Source of the DNA: Flavobacterium phycosphaerae
GTDB taxonomy: Bacteria; Bacteroidota; Bacteroidia; Flavobacteriales; Flavobacteriaceae
DNA: 64,000 nucleotides
Assembly (NCBI RefSeq): GCF_010119235.1
Contig: NZ_JAAATZ010000001.1
Location: 588,501 to 652,500 of the forward strand
Reading direction: 5' to 3'
The notes beneath the pieces are model-generated. The model was not told the DNA's origin, did not search any database, and was given only the letters and a program-made list of their open reading frames with translations. Positions within the stretch are counted from its first letter, which is position 1. Each line of letters starts with the position of its first letter. This document shows, one piece after another, positions 44,171 to 54,036 of this stretch. The position numbers and the translations under genes were made by a program.

Positions 44171-44205
44171 AAAAAGGCTGTTTCAGTAATGAGGCAGCCT
44201 TTTTT
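44171..44205 (+). terminator. Terminator after the PpiD-like gene
   Basis: AAAAAGGCTG, 14-base loop, CAGCCTTTTTT. Lies 19 bp after the stop codon. Confidence 0.75.
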
Positions 44206-44259
44206 AATGGTATTAGAATATGTATATAACAAATTAGGCCGCATAATTAAAGTAATTAG

Positions 44260-44339
44260 GCACTACAATCAAAATGTTTGTAGTGCGTATTTTTAAAATT
44301 TATGCAGCCTAAATTTTTTATTTATGCTGCATAAATTTT
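44260..44339. repeat. Two further hairpins between convergent genes
   Basis: GCACTACAA (44260-44268) pairs with TTGTAGTGC (44278-44286). AAAATTTATGCAGC (44295-44308) pairs perfectly with GCTGCATAAATTTT (44326-44339). With the terminator at 44171 this makes three hairpins in the 206-bp convergent gap. The last lies just downstream of the minus-strand kinase stop and can terminate it. Confidence 0.7.
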
Positions 44340-44358
44340 TTATTTGTAAGGCATAATT

Positions 44359-45279
44359 TTATTGTTCGACTATCATCTGTTGATAAGGGATAACCGTTTC
44401 GTATCCTTTTTGTCTGAAATAGTCGGTGGGGTTTTCTTTAGAAATGCTGAGTACAAAATCGCCTCCCCAAGCACCAAGACTTTTTATAACTCCCTGAAAA
44501 TCCTCAAAGAGTGATTCTTTTACGGTGGCCAATTCTAAGATGTTGCTCAATTCAATTTCGTGACGCTGTAGGGCTAAGGCAAATGTTTTGGGCTCTGTAG
44601 CTTCCACCACGGTTTTAGTAATACTGTCAATGATTGGAATGGTTTTTTCAATGTTGTTGTGTTTGCCAAAATAAGAGGTAATGGCATTGCGGCTGTTTTG
44701 CTTTTTATTCAAATAAACAAAAAAGAGTTTGTCTGTAAAATCGGGTTTGAAGTGTACCAACTCCACCACCGGTTGATCATCCACCAACTGGTAAATAATT
44801 CCGGTATTATTTTGAGCGCAGGCAATATCATAGCCACTACCGCCAAAACTTCTTTTCAGCAGTACATAAGCATCTATTTGCAACCATTGCGCTATGTTAT
44901 TAATCAAGGTAGAAGAAGTCCCTAAACCCCATTTTTTAGGAAAAGTTAATTCGGTAATAATACGATAGCCTTTGGCAGTAGTAATAAAATCAGAATGGAT
45001 TAAATAGGCTTCGTGCAAAATTTCTATCAGGGTGTTTTTAATAGTATGGGCATCGTCAAAGCGTTCCTTCCTAACGATAGAGGCAAACGGAATGACTGCT
45101 TCAAACCAAACACTGCCGTCGCTGTCGTAACTCGTCCAATGAATAACTTCTCCTTCTGTTGGTTCAACTGTTAAATTTTGACCGTATTTGGTGGGTAAGG
45201 CAAACGCTTTGGCGCCGTCAAGCACCACGTATTCTCCCGTAATTAATAATTTGCCGTTGCTGTAAAAGGTTTTTTTCAT
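44359..45279 (-). CDS. GYDIA-type GHMP kinase
   Basis: A 306-residue GHMP-superfamily kinase: N-terminal FYSNGKLLITGEYVVLDGAKAFALP, the ATP-binding loop PKKWGLGTSSTLINNIAQWL (motif 2) and the signature GGSGYDIACAQN after which this subfamily is named, then the C-terminal KSLGAWGGDFVLSI motif 3. It lies 17 bases after HMG-CoA reductase on the same strand. From this context I infer a role in the mevalonate pathway, most likely as mevalonate or phosphomevalonate kinase. The exact substrate is not shown by sequence. Confidence 0.88.
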   Translation of the reverse strand: MKKTFYSNGKLLITGEYVVLDGAKAFALPTKYGQNLTVEPTEGEVIHWTSYDSDGSVWFEAVIPFASIVRKERFDDAHTIKNTLIEILHEAYLIHSDFITTAKGYRIITELTFPKKWGLGTSSTLINNIAQWLQIDAYVLLKRSFGGSGYDIACAQNNTGIIYQLVDDQPVVELVHFKPDFTDKLFFVYLNKKQNSRNAITSYFGKHNNIEKTIPIIDSITKTVVEATEPKTFALALQRHEIELSNILELATVKESLFEDFQGVIKSLGAWGGDFVLSISKENPTDYFRQKGYETVIPYQQMIVEQ

Positions 45280-45296
45280 GGCTTCTGATTCTGCAC

Positions 45297-46619
45297 CTAT
45301 TTTCTAAGGTTTTCTATCAACTCCACCACAGAAGCGTGTGAAACCGTATGGTCTTCAAAATACCGAGCAATGGCTTTTCTTTCTTCAGCTGTAGCTTGGT
45401 ATTGGTTTAAAATATTATTCAAGTGCATTTTCATGTGGCCTTCCTGAATTCCGGTAGTGGTTAACGAACGTAAAGCAGCAAAGTTTTGGGCCAATCCGGT
45501 AACGGCTACCACTTGCATTAATTCTTGTGCAGAAGGTTTGCCCAAAATTTCCAAAGCCAGTTTAACCAGCGGATGCAAAGAAGTCAATCCGCCCACTGTT
45601 CCTAATGCTAACGGAATTTCCATCCAAAAAGTGAAGATACCGTTTTCAATTTTAGCATGAGATAAACTGGAGTATTGACCACTACGGGAAGCATACGCAT
45701 GCACTCCGGCTTCTACGGCACGAAAATCATTTCCGGTGGCTAAGACTACTGCATCTACTCCATTCATTATGCCTTTATTATGCGTCACGGCACGATAGGG
45801 TTCAATCTCAGCAATACGAACCGCCTGCACCAATTTCTCAGCAAACAAGGTGGGGTTCTCTATTTTCTTTTCGGCCAACTCCTCTACCCTGCACGACACT
45901 TCGGCACGCACAATACAATTGGGCACATAGTTAGACAAAATGCTCATCACTATCGTAATGTCCTTTTCTGCTTCAGTAAAGGCAACGTAATTTTGTGCTG
46001 CTTCTTTCAACGATTTGGCCAATTGCTCTAAGCACGAATTGATGAAATTCGCCCCCATGCTGTCTTTGGTTTCAAACGTAGCATGAAGCTGGTAATAGTT
46101 TTCTAACTCGGCGGTTTTATCTCTAAGTTCCAACGAAAGAATACCGCCACCGCGCTTTTGCATGTTTTTGGTAATGCTTTCGGTTGAAGCCAATAATGTT
46201 GCTTTTATAGCATTGAAAAACGATTGTAATTTGTCACGGTCGCCTTTGAAGATAAAATGAACCTGACCAATCTTTTCGGTATTTAAAACAGTAGCCTTAA
46301 ATCCGCCACGCGTGCTCCAAAACTTAGCCGATTTAGCTGCTGCAGCCACCACCGAACTCTCTTCAATGACCATCGGTACCGAATAGTATTTGCCGTTAAT
46401 CAAAAAATTGGGAGCAATACCCATCGGCAGATAGAAATTGGTAATGGTGTTTTCTATAAACTCGTCGTGAAGTTGTTGCAGTTGAACATCACTGTTCCAA
46501 TACTGCTTTATGGTTTTGACCGCTTCGGTCGGATTAGAAAAATAGGTATTGGCAATCCAATCTATTTTTGCTTCTTTGGATAATTTTGAAAATCCGGCAA
46601 CGGCATTATTCATATTCAT
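45297..46619 (-). CDS. mvaA: Hydroxymethylglutaryl-CoA reductase (class II type)
   Basis: Interconverts HMG-CoA and mevalonate. The 440-residue protein has the class II pattern: ENTITNFYLPMGIAPNFLINGKYYSVPMVIEESSVVAAAAKSAKFW near the N-terminus (catalytic Glu in EESSVVA), AVVLATGNDFRAVEAGVHAYASR (catalytic Asp and nucleotide site) and GTVGGLTSLHP. A C-terminal histidine segment (YFEDHTVSHASVVE) closes the protein. The name degradative is historical. In flavobacteria, which use mevalonate for isoprenoids, the biosynthetic direction is likely. Its start codon overlaps the stop of the AsmA-like gene by one base (TAATG). Confidence 0.94.
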   Translation of the reverse strand: MNMNNAVAGFSKLSKEAKIDWIANTYFSNPTEAVKTIKQYWNSDVQLQQLHDEFIENTITNFYLPMGIAPNFLINGKYYSVPMVIEESSVVAAAAKSAKFWSTRGGFKATVLNTEKIGQVHFIFKGDRDKLQSFFNAIKATLLASTESITKNMQKRGGGILSLELRDKTAELENYYQLHATFETKDSMGANFINSCLEQLAKSLKEAAQNYVAFTEAEKDITIVMSILSNYVPNCIVRAEVSCRVEELAEKKIENPTLFAEKLVQAVRIAEIEPYRAVTHNKGIMNGVDAVVLATGNDFRAVEAGVHAYASRSGQYSSLSHAKIENGIFTFWMEIPLALGTVGGLTSLHPLVKLALEILGKPSAQELMQVVAVTGLAQNFAALRSLTTTGIQEGHMKMHLNNILNQYQATAEERKAIARYFEDHTVSHASVVELIENLRK

Positions 46620-49396
46620 TAGTTATTTTTTGGCTCAGTTGACAACGGTGTTGGTACTTCGCCTTGATATTCGGTTTCTTTAAGGTCTTCAGTCTTCTTG
46701 CCCAATCTCACTATCGGATGGTCTTGGGTTCCGGTCACTTTTATCGGAATTCCAATAATCCCCAAGGGAGGTAACCCCAAACGCATTTTAATATTAAGAT
46801 TGCCGTCAAAACTTGTTTGTCCTTCTATTCTGGGACGGAAACCGGCCACTTTAAACTTGAACCGTTCAATATTGATGATGTTATTCTTAATGGTCGTTTT
46901 GATTTTTACTTCCGACAAATCCGGATTTTTTATCGCATCTTTCCCTGTTTTCTGACTCACGGTGCCAAAGAGTTTAAACCCTTTCATCTTCACCTTTTTG
47001 ACCGATAGAGTTCCTCCACCGGTTAACGACGGATAAATAGGCTGCATATTGTTATCCAGTATACCGGCCACATTATAATCTAACGAGATAATTCCTTCGG
47101 CACTTTCGGCAGCAGTAGCCATTTCTCGGAACAACTTAACCTCATTATAAGCTCGTTTTACATCAAAATCTTTGGCCAAAACTTTAAAATCAAAGAAGGC
47201 TTTTTGGGACGATTGACTTCCGTAAACCACATCCATATTCACTGTACTGCCAATCAAATCGAAACCTGAATTTTGAAGTTCCAACTTGCCTTTGTTGATA
47301 TTCATACGGCCTTTCAAGTTGTCTAATTTCAAATCTTGAAAGTTAACTTTATTGGCGGAGGCATTGAATTGCAAATTAAAATTGGGCGGAATTACCACAA
47401 CTCCAGTAGGAGCTGTCGCTGTTGTTTTTGTTGAATCGGAAACTGTAACCGATGATGTAGTCTGCGACATAAATTCATCCACATTAATATAATCCGAAGA
47501 AAGGGTGAAATTTCCTTTCAAGATAGCACTGTCCGTTAAGGCATAGTCGATAACATTTTGTAAATAACCATGCATTTTAAAATCAGTCTGCCCATAATTA
47601 GCCACAAAATAGTTGAAATTCATTTTGTCCTGATTAAAGATAAAAGTACCTTGTTTGATAATAAACGGCTTGGGTAAATACTCTGTAGTGGTTTTGATAT
47701 TCCTTAATTTTAAGGTACCGCTGTTTTTAAGATTGTTGTAGCGGCCGTTCATAGCGTCTTCCTGAGAACCTTTGAAAGCCACATCGGCATCAATATACCC
47801 TTCCAAATCCATTCCTTTACGAGAAAACACTTTGTAAATTCGGTTCACATTCAATTGCCCTTTGGCTTTAATATCATATCTGATATTATCAAAATTGCGC
47901 AACCTGGCATTAACATAAATGGGACTGCCTTCAAACTCAAAAGAGGCCGGAGTAATAGTGACATTCAAGTCATTCATCAATCCCTTCTTATCCGAAACGG
48001 TGGCAAAAAGATTGATTTTTTTAATCGGGTTTTGATAATAAATACTTTTAACCTCAGCATCAAACAAATAAATTTTAGCGTTGGTAACCGGAATCCTACC
48101 GCTTTTTTTATCATAAATTCCCTTGGATTGTATGTCCAAGTTTAAGAGCCCTTTTAAATCCACATTCTGCAACCCAAAAGCTTGGTCCATTTTGGCTAAA
48201 TCCATTTTAGCATTGATGCGCGCTGCGATTTTAGGTTTTGATAATCCTTCTGTTTTAATGATCGCCTTGAAGTAATCTTTATCTACATTAAAGAAAACAG
48301 AATCAAGGTTGACTCTTAGCTGCTCAATATCTAACGATGGTAATTTGGTGTCAAAATTCAAGAAGATATTCGAAGCCGGAAACGGAGCCTTGTTGTAGTT
48401 GATATAGCCGTCACGTATTTTCATATTGAATGCCAAATCGGGCTTTTGATTTTTGGAAGCGATGTATTGTCCTTTTAAAGTCAGCAACAAATCGGTACTT
48501 CCTTTGACCTTTGACTTATCGAGCCAAGTCACATAGTGTGGTGGCAGTGCTGTAAAGAAATCATTAAGTTTGCTATCTTCGGATTTGATTGTAAAATCCA
48601 TATCATAGCCATTGCTCAGGAAGTCAAACTTTCCTTTGAACTCCACCGGCAGCTTATTGATTTTTAAATTGTTTTGTTCAAAGATAAACGCAAGGGAATT
48701 GGTATTGATTTTGGTAATTAAATCGGCGTTTACCTTTTTATTTTTGAGGTATTGTTCTCCGTTATAGGTAAAATCAAACGAATCTATTTTGGCTTCGGTA
48801 TATAAATCGAAAATGGCTTTGTCTAAATCACCGTTGCCGATGTATTCAAATCCTCGGGCATCAATCAGCATCTTGGTTGATTTGTCATCGTATACCAAAT
48901 GCGTATTCAGGATGGCAATTTTCTCCAATCTCAAGGCTGTATTACTCGTGGTATCTTTTTCAGTAGCCTTCTCATCCGAAATATAAACATTGTAATTGGC
49001 TTCTCCTTTTTCATTGACTTTGACATTGATAAAAGCATCGGAGACATAAATCTTATCAATGTTTACTTTTTTGTCAAATACCAATGAGCTTAAATCGATC
49101 CCGAAAGAAACCTCGTTAGCAGCAATCAACGTTTCTTTTTTATAGGGCGCTGAGCCTTTCAACGAAAAGTCGGTCAATGTTAAAGTTAACGACGGAAAGT
49201 GATTAAAGAAAGAGAGGTTGGCTTCTTTGAAATTGAGTTCCCCATCTAATTTTTTATTAGCAAAAGCTTTTACTTCTTCGGCAATCTTTCCAGGGAAAAG
49301 AATGGGGATTAAAAACAAGGCTAATAGTATAGTGCCCAAGGTAAATCCAGTAATTTTCAGGATTTTGACTACTATTGATTTGGATGGTTTTTTCAT
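46619..49396 (-). CDS. AsmA-like membrane-anchored protein
   Basis: A 925-residue protein with one N-terminal helix (ITGFTLGTILLALFLIPILF). A very long periplasmic beta-rich part follows with the AsmA/TamB-type start FNFKE-like motif (LDGELNFKEANLSFFNHFPSLTLTLTDFSLKG). The C-terminal segment (LKGRMNINKGKLELQNSGFDLIGSTVNMDV, ending near LGLPPLGIIGIPIKVTGTQDHPIVRLGKK) is typical of AsmA. Such proteins are thought to form lipid-transport bridges between membranes. First gene of the AsmA-mvaA-kinase unit. The combination with mevalonate genes probably reflects co-transcription, not a shared pathway. Confidence 0.88.
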   Translation of the reverse strand: MKKPSKSIVVKILKITGFTLGTILLALFLIPILFPGKIAEEVKAFANKKLDGELNFKEANLSFFNHFPSLTLTLTDFSLKGSAPYKKETLIAANEVSFGIDLSSLVFDKKVNIDKIYVSDAFINVKVNEKGEANYNVYISDEKATEKDTTSNTALRLEKIAILNTHLVYDDKSTKMLIDARGFEYIGNGDLDKAIFDLYTEAKIDSFDFTYNGEQYLKNKKVNADLITKINTNSLAFIFEQNNLKINKLPVEFKGKFDFLSNGYDMDFTIKSEDSKLNDFFTALPPHYVTWLDKSKVKGSTDLLLTLKGQYIASKNQKPDLAFNMKIRDGYINYNKAPFPASNIFLNFDTKLPSLDIEQLRVNLDSVFFNVDKDYFKAIIKTEGLSKPKIAARINAKMDLAKMDQAFGLQNVDLKGLLNLDIQSKGIYDKKSGRIPVTNAKIYLFDAEVKSIYYQNPIKKINLFATVSDKKGLMNDLNVTITPASFEFEGSPIYVNARLRNFDNIRYDIKAKGQLNVNRIYKVFSRKGMDLEGYIDADVAFKGSQEDAMNGRYNNLKNSGTLKLRNIKTTTEYLPKPFIIKQGTFIFNQDKMNFNYFVANYGQTDFKMHGYLQNVIDYALTDSAILKGNFTLSSDYINVDEFMSQTTSSVTVSDSTKTTATAPTGVVVIPPNFNLQFNASANKVNFQDLKLDNLKGRMNINKGKLELQNSGFDLIGSTVNMDVVYGSQSSQKAFFDFKVLAKDFDVKRAYNEVKLFREMATAAESAEGIISLDYNVAGILDNNMQPIYPSLTGGGTLSVKKVKMKGFKLFGTVSQKTGKDAIKNPDLSEVKIKTTIKNNIINIERFKFKVAGFRPRIEGQTSFDGNLNIKMRLGLPPLGIIGIPIKVTGTQDHPIVRLGKKTEDLKETEYQGEVPTPLSTEPKNN

Positions 49397-49461
49397 ACGA
49401 CAAAATTACACTTCCAAGAACTGACAAAAAAATTTAAGTCAATTATTTTTATAAAAATACA

Positions 49462-49490
49462 AAAAGCCACGCTATAATAACGTGGCTTTT
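49462..49490 (-). terminator. Terminator at the end of the starch locus
   Basis: AAAAGCCACG, nine-base loop, CGTGGCTTTT with a further T-run on the minus strand. Lies 25 bp after the stop of the SusE/F-like gene. Confidence 0.85.
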
Positions 49491-49515
49491 AAAATAATCA
49501 TATAACAATATTAAC

Positions 49516-50958
49516 TTACTCTTTGATTAACTTTAATGTTTTTGAATTGCTATTTGCATCAGAAACTTTAACTAAGTATAAACCTGTACTTAAATCAGAG
49601 ATAGAAAACTGATTGCTTTCAGAAGCAACAAACGTTTTAACTAATTGACCTGAGATAGTATATACTTCTGCTTTTTCAAAATTTCCTTTTACAGAAAAAC
49701 TATTGGAAGCAGGATTTGGGTAAAGTGCGAATGAATCTTTTCCAAATTGATTAACTGATAATACGTCAGCAAATGAATATTCTTTTGTTAAGTTACTGAA
49801 CGTAATATTGTAAGTTCCTGCCACAGCAATAATGTCTCCATTACCAGGTGTACCGGTTGGGAATCCATCTCCACCCCATGAAGTATCCCATGCATGATCT
49901 CTTCTGAATTTACATCCTGCAGAAGTCATAACTACATTATCAAGGGTGTAAGTAACACCATCCGTTGTGTTTAAGTCAAAATCATGACCGTCACCCCATC
50001 CACCAACAGCATCTCCAGTTAAACTGATTAAAGGGAAAGAAAAACTGTAAGCACCTGTAGCAATATTTAATTTTGCATCATACGTTCCTGCTGTAGTTAC
50101 AGTAATGTTATCTCCGGTTGAAACCCCTGATGGAAAAGCAGCACTTCCCCATGTAGTAGCCCAATCGTGATCTTTACGGAACTTACAATCAGCCGCAATT
50201 AGAGCAATATCATTTAAACGGTAATTGTCAGCATCAACCGGAGTTAAATCAAAATCATGACCATCTCCCCAGCCGCCAACGGCATCACCGGTCAAACTAA
50301 TTAATTGGAATAATGGTGCAGGTGTAAATACATAATCTCCTGAAGCAATATTTACACTAATTGTTGTGTATGAACCGGCAGTAACCGGAATAAGATCTGT
50401 TTCACCGGTAACCGTTCCAACCGGAAAATCTAATCCTCCAACCAAAACGCCATCTACTTCAAATTGAGCTGTACCATCCACTAATGTAGCATTTGATACA
50501 GTAAAATTTGTTAAATCCAATGTTGACAACACTAATCCTCCCGGAGTTGTTACTGCAGAACCTACTAATTTAACAACAGGAATTGGAGCTCCTCCTGAAA
50601 AATTATATTCCCCAGTTGTACTATTGAAGGTAACATCATACGTTCCGGCAATACATTGAATATTATCACCATTCTGAACTCCGGTACCTGAAGGGAACGC
50701 TGAGCTACCCCAGTTTACAGTCCAAGCGTGATCAGCTCTGAATTTTATACCTCCTGCATTTGGAGTTGGTGAATTTGCTGAAGCCACTGTAATTGTTATG
50801 GTCCAATTTTCTCCATCTGAGGACACCATATCAAAATCATGACCGTCTCCCCAGCCACCTACAGCTTCTCCGGTAATAGAAACTACCGTAGGGTTTTGAC
50901 CGTTAACATTAAACGCGGTTAAAATAATCGCGAGTACTAAAAGTAATTTTGTCTTCAT
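49516..50958 (-). CDS. SusE/F-like starch-binding protein with T9SS sorting domain
   Basis: A 480-residue secreted protein. After a signal peptide (MKTKLLLVLAIILTAFNVNGQ) come four tandem modules of about 90-100 residues. Modules 1, 3 and 4 share GxAVGGWGDGHDFD and KFRxDHAWxxxWG, the pattern of SusE/SusF starch-binding domains with conserved tryptophans; module 2 is diverged. The last 75 residues are a type A T9SS sorting domain (LYPNPASNSFSVKGNF, SDLSTGLYLVKV, KTLKLIK). Unlike Bacteroides SusE/F it has no lipobox, so it should reach the surface through T9SS. An operator-like site lies 93 bp upstream. Likely role: capture of starch chains. Confidence 0.88.
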   Translation of the reverse strand: MKTKLLLVLAIILTAFNVNGQNPTVVSITGEAVGGWGDGHDFDMVSSDGENWTITITVASANSPTPNAGGIKFRADHAWTVNWGSSAFPSGTGVQNGDNIQCIAGTYDVTFNSTTGEYNFSGGAPIPVVKLVGSAVTTPGGLVLSTLDLTNFTVSNATLVDGTAQFEVDGVLVGGLDFPVGTVTGETDLIPVTAGSYTTISVNIASGDYVFTPAPLFQLISLTGDAVGGWGDGHDFDLTPVDADNYRLNDIALIAADCKFRKDHDWATTWGSAAFPSGVSTGDNITVTTAGTYDAKLNIATGAYSFSFPLISLTGDAVGGWGDGHDFDLNTTDGVTYTLDNVVMTSAGCKFRRDHAWDTSWGGDGFPTGTPGNGDIIAVAGTYNITFSNLTKEYSFADVLSVNQFGKDSFALYPNPASNSFSVKGNFEKAEVYTISGQLVKTFVASESNQFSISDLSTGLYLVKVSDANSNSKTLKLIKE

Positions 50959-51033
50959 AAATTTGTTTTTTTATTTTATTGTGATTACTAACTCTTGCTA
51001 ATTTACAATTTATTTGTGTTATTCATCTCAAAA

Positions 51034-51107
51034 CGAAGTAAAAAGCTCAACGAAAACGTTATAGTGTTAATAAATTAATTGGTCTTAACCAACATCTTTT
51101 TACTTCG
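51034..51107 (-). promoter_or_regulatory. Long inverted repeat enclosing an operator-like site
   Basis: CGAAGTAAAAAG (51034-51045) and CTTTTTACTTCG (51096-51107) are perfect 12-bp inverted arms about 50 bp apart. Between them lie CGAAAACGTTATAGTG (51051-51066), which resembles the lacI-type operator, and the smaller palindrome TTGGTCTTAACCAA (51079-51092). The whole sits between the amylase stop and the start of the SusE/F-like gene, and could act as RNA hairpin, operator or both. Confidence 0.5.
51051..51066. promoter_or_regulatory. Operator-like site upstream of the SusE/F-like gene
   Basis: CGAAAACGTTATAGTG shares the left half and CG centre of the palindrome at 60045. The right half is degenerate. 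It lies 93-108 bp upstream of the ATG, about the same distance as the site in front of susC. Confidence 0.4.
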
Positions 51108-51133
51108 CTTGATTGTATGAATACTTGTTGTGA

Positions 51134-54015
51134 TTATTGTTTGATTAATTTCAATGTCTTTTCGTTATGATCTGCATCAAATACTTTGACTAAATACACC
51201 CCGCTTTTCAAATCGGAGGTTGAATAAACATCGCCCTTAACTTTATCATGATATGATTTTACTAACTGTCCGGTCATTGAATAAACTAACACTTTAGACA
51301 TAGCATTATTAATAGTAAAATAATCTGTTGCCGGATTTGGCGACAGGTTTACAAAACGCAAGGCATTGAAACTCTCTGTATTTAAAGCAGATGGTTGATT
51401 TCCGTAAACCCTGAACCCACCGGCTTCTATTGTAATAGGGTCTGTGGTACTGGTTACGTTAAGCGTGCTGTTATCCATCAAATTATACCAAGTTCCTGTA
51501 TAAGGAAAGTTTGGCGTTACGTTTATTGAAGTAACATTAAAGTTGGACAAAACCACTACATTTTTTAAGGTAGACGCTGAGGCAGCATTATCATAAATGT
51601 AAATCTTCGGTTCTAACGTTGTGCCTGAATTAATTGAAAAATCTTTACTGAATACCGTATTATTTTTTTCAAATCAATCATTTTAGCATAATCGTTGTAA
51701 ATGGTATTTCTGTTCGGATCATCCATCCAATTATTTACCCATTGTGGTTGAGGCTTGGTATCTAATTTACAATCGCCAGAAGTGACATCCGAATCGGTAT
51801 TAACCGTTCCGTTATTACAAGTAAAAATAGAATCATTATAGCCTAACTCCGCAAAGTGCCATATCATTTTTGGTCCCGGAATCAACAAAGAAACCGCGCC
51901 AATAGCAGACATTCTTGACAAAGCAGTATTTAATGTTCTAACGTTATGGGCTGCATTGGTATTGTTTCCGTAAATTAAGTTTTTATACATTAACCGTTCT
52001 TTATCATGACTTTCCGGATAACCCAACAATCTTTTAGCCGTAAAGCCATGCGCCGTATTACCCATTCTGGAAATGTCATTGCTCGAATTGTATCCCATTG
52101 ACAACTGATTATAAGCCGTTGTCATTTCTCCCCACAACATTACTCCTTTACTTGGCGTTTCATTGATTCGGTAATTAGCCCACTGTTGTTCTTCATTATC
52201 GGCCCCAAGGTGTTCAAAAATAACATAATGTGTTGGGTCTAAATTCCAAGAGTAATCGGCATATTCTTTAAGCACATCCACTCTGTCCTGTTGGTAGCTG
52301 TTGGTACAAGCGTCACTTCCGGTACAGTTTTGCGTAAACCCTTTGGTTAAATCCCAACGAAATCCGTCAATCTTGTATTCTTGAATCCACTGTTTGATAA
52401 CTCTTTTCACATAAGTTTTAGTTCTTGTTTGTTGGTGATTAAAATCATTTCCAACACTGTAACTGTGTGTAGCTACCATATTAAAATAAGGACTGTCTGA
52501 GGAAGGTGAGCCCCAGCCGTCACCATCAGGATCGTTCATCCACATTCTGTCTAATGGATTTCTTCCGAAAGCATGATTTAAAGCAACATCAAGAATAACC
52601 GCTATACCATTTTGATGACACAGGTCAATAAACTCTTTTAATTTATCAGCCGGTCCATAAGCTTTATCGTTAGCAAGGTGAAAACAAGTATTATATCCCC
52701 AGCTTTCATTTCCTTCAAACTCCATCACCGGCATTAACTCTATGGCGTTTATTTTTAAATTTTTAAAATAATCTATTTTGTTAATCAAACTTTGATAACT
52801 TCTGTCTGCATCAAAGTCACGTACTAAAACTTCGTATACAACCAAATTATCTTTTTCAGGTTTTACAAAATTTACTGTAGCATCACTCCAAGGATAAGGC
52901 GTCTGTCCTGTCTTCAATACTGTAACTTCTCTTTCCTGTCCTGAGGCTGTTGGAAAAGGCGGTAAATTAGGATAAACTGTAGGCGAAATCCACGGATCAT
53001 CATAAGATGACAAAACCAAAGTAGAATAGGGATCGGCAGTTTTAACCAAAACCGGAGAGTTGGCAACTGGTGTTTGATCTACAACCCAATACTGATAAGT
53101 GTAATCTACACCCGGTGTTAAACCGATTAGTTCTATCCAAAATTTGGATGAAGAAACATCTTTTTTCATCGAATAACTGGTGTCCGGCTGCCAATTATTA
53201 AAACTTCCTGCAACATATACATAATCTTTTCCCGGAGCATCTAAAATCAATATGGCTTTGGTGGGATCAGTCGCATCATAGTTTATTCCGTCTACTTTTC
53301 CTGAAGGTATAGCCTGAGAAACAGTGGCGGGCGTAACAATAACTGAGAACTTTTTGGTTTGTGTTGAAGTTCCTTGTGTAATCACCAACTCATAATTTTG
53401 ATTAGATGTAATGTTGTTATGAGTATAGGTATAAGAAGATACATTGGATACAACATCCAAACTTACCCCGTTTGCTTTCAAGTCATAAGTAGCATTCCCG
53501 TTCGTATTGGATGCTGAAATACTTCTACTTCCTCCTGAGGCTATAATTGTGGTACTTCCTTCGGTAGGGGTGAGTAATGAGGTTTGAAAATAACCCACAT
53601 TAAAAAAGAAATCGCCACAACTTGGAGCCAATTTTAATGTTTGAGAACCCGTTGCATTTCTGAAAACCATCCCCATTTTTGCCGCACTGGCCTGCTGGGT
53701 ACTGTTAAGATTAAAATAAACACTAGGAGTCATTGTAATACTCCAAGTCCCATTACCATTATTAGTCATCAAACCCACACCGTTATCTAATCCCCAATTC
53801 CCAACTACGGTTGTCCATGGATTACTAGTAGGACCTATTCCGGAATGGATATAAACTTTTGCAGGATTAGTACCCATAGTGTTACAGGTAGCGCTGGCAA
53901 AAGAAACCGTAATGGTTATTTGGTCGGTAACATTAAATGTTGAGGGCGAAATGGTCACCTGTTGTCCAAAAACAATAGTGGTAAAAAGAGAAAATAATAT
54001 AGCAATTTTTTTCAT
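51134..54015 (-). CDS. Secreted GH13 alpha-amylase with T9SS sorting domain, frameshifted near the C-terminus
   Basis: Cleaves alpha-1,4 (perhaps 1,6) glucan at the cell surface. Order: signal peptide, an N-terminal beta-sandwich, an E-set/CBM48-like domain (ILDAPGKDYVYVAGSFNNWQP), the GH13 barrel with DVALNHAFG, nucleophile Asp in GFRWDLTKGF (about residue 555), acid Glu in YVIFEHLGAD (about 600) and Asp in PESHDKER (about 670), and a C-terminal T9SS sorting domain. The frame breaks at a seven-T run (51663-51669 on plus). One more base joins MIDLKKNNTVFSKDF to the 140-residue frame that ends at 51134. I read it as one 960-residue gene. Confidence 0.88.
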
Positions 54016-54036
54016 AGCTTGTTTTTTTATTTCACA

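Noticed and set aside
51134..51556. A separate 140-residue T9SS sorting-domain protein
   Set aside because: It begins at a GTG in mid-domain and joins the amylase if one base is added to a T-run, so it is the amylase C-terminus.
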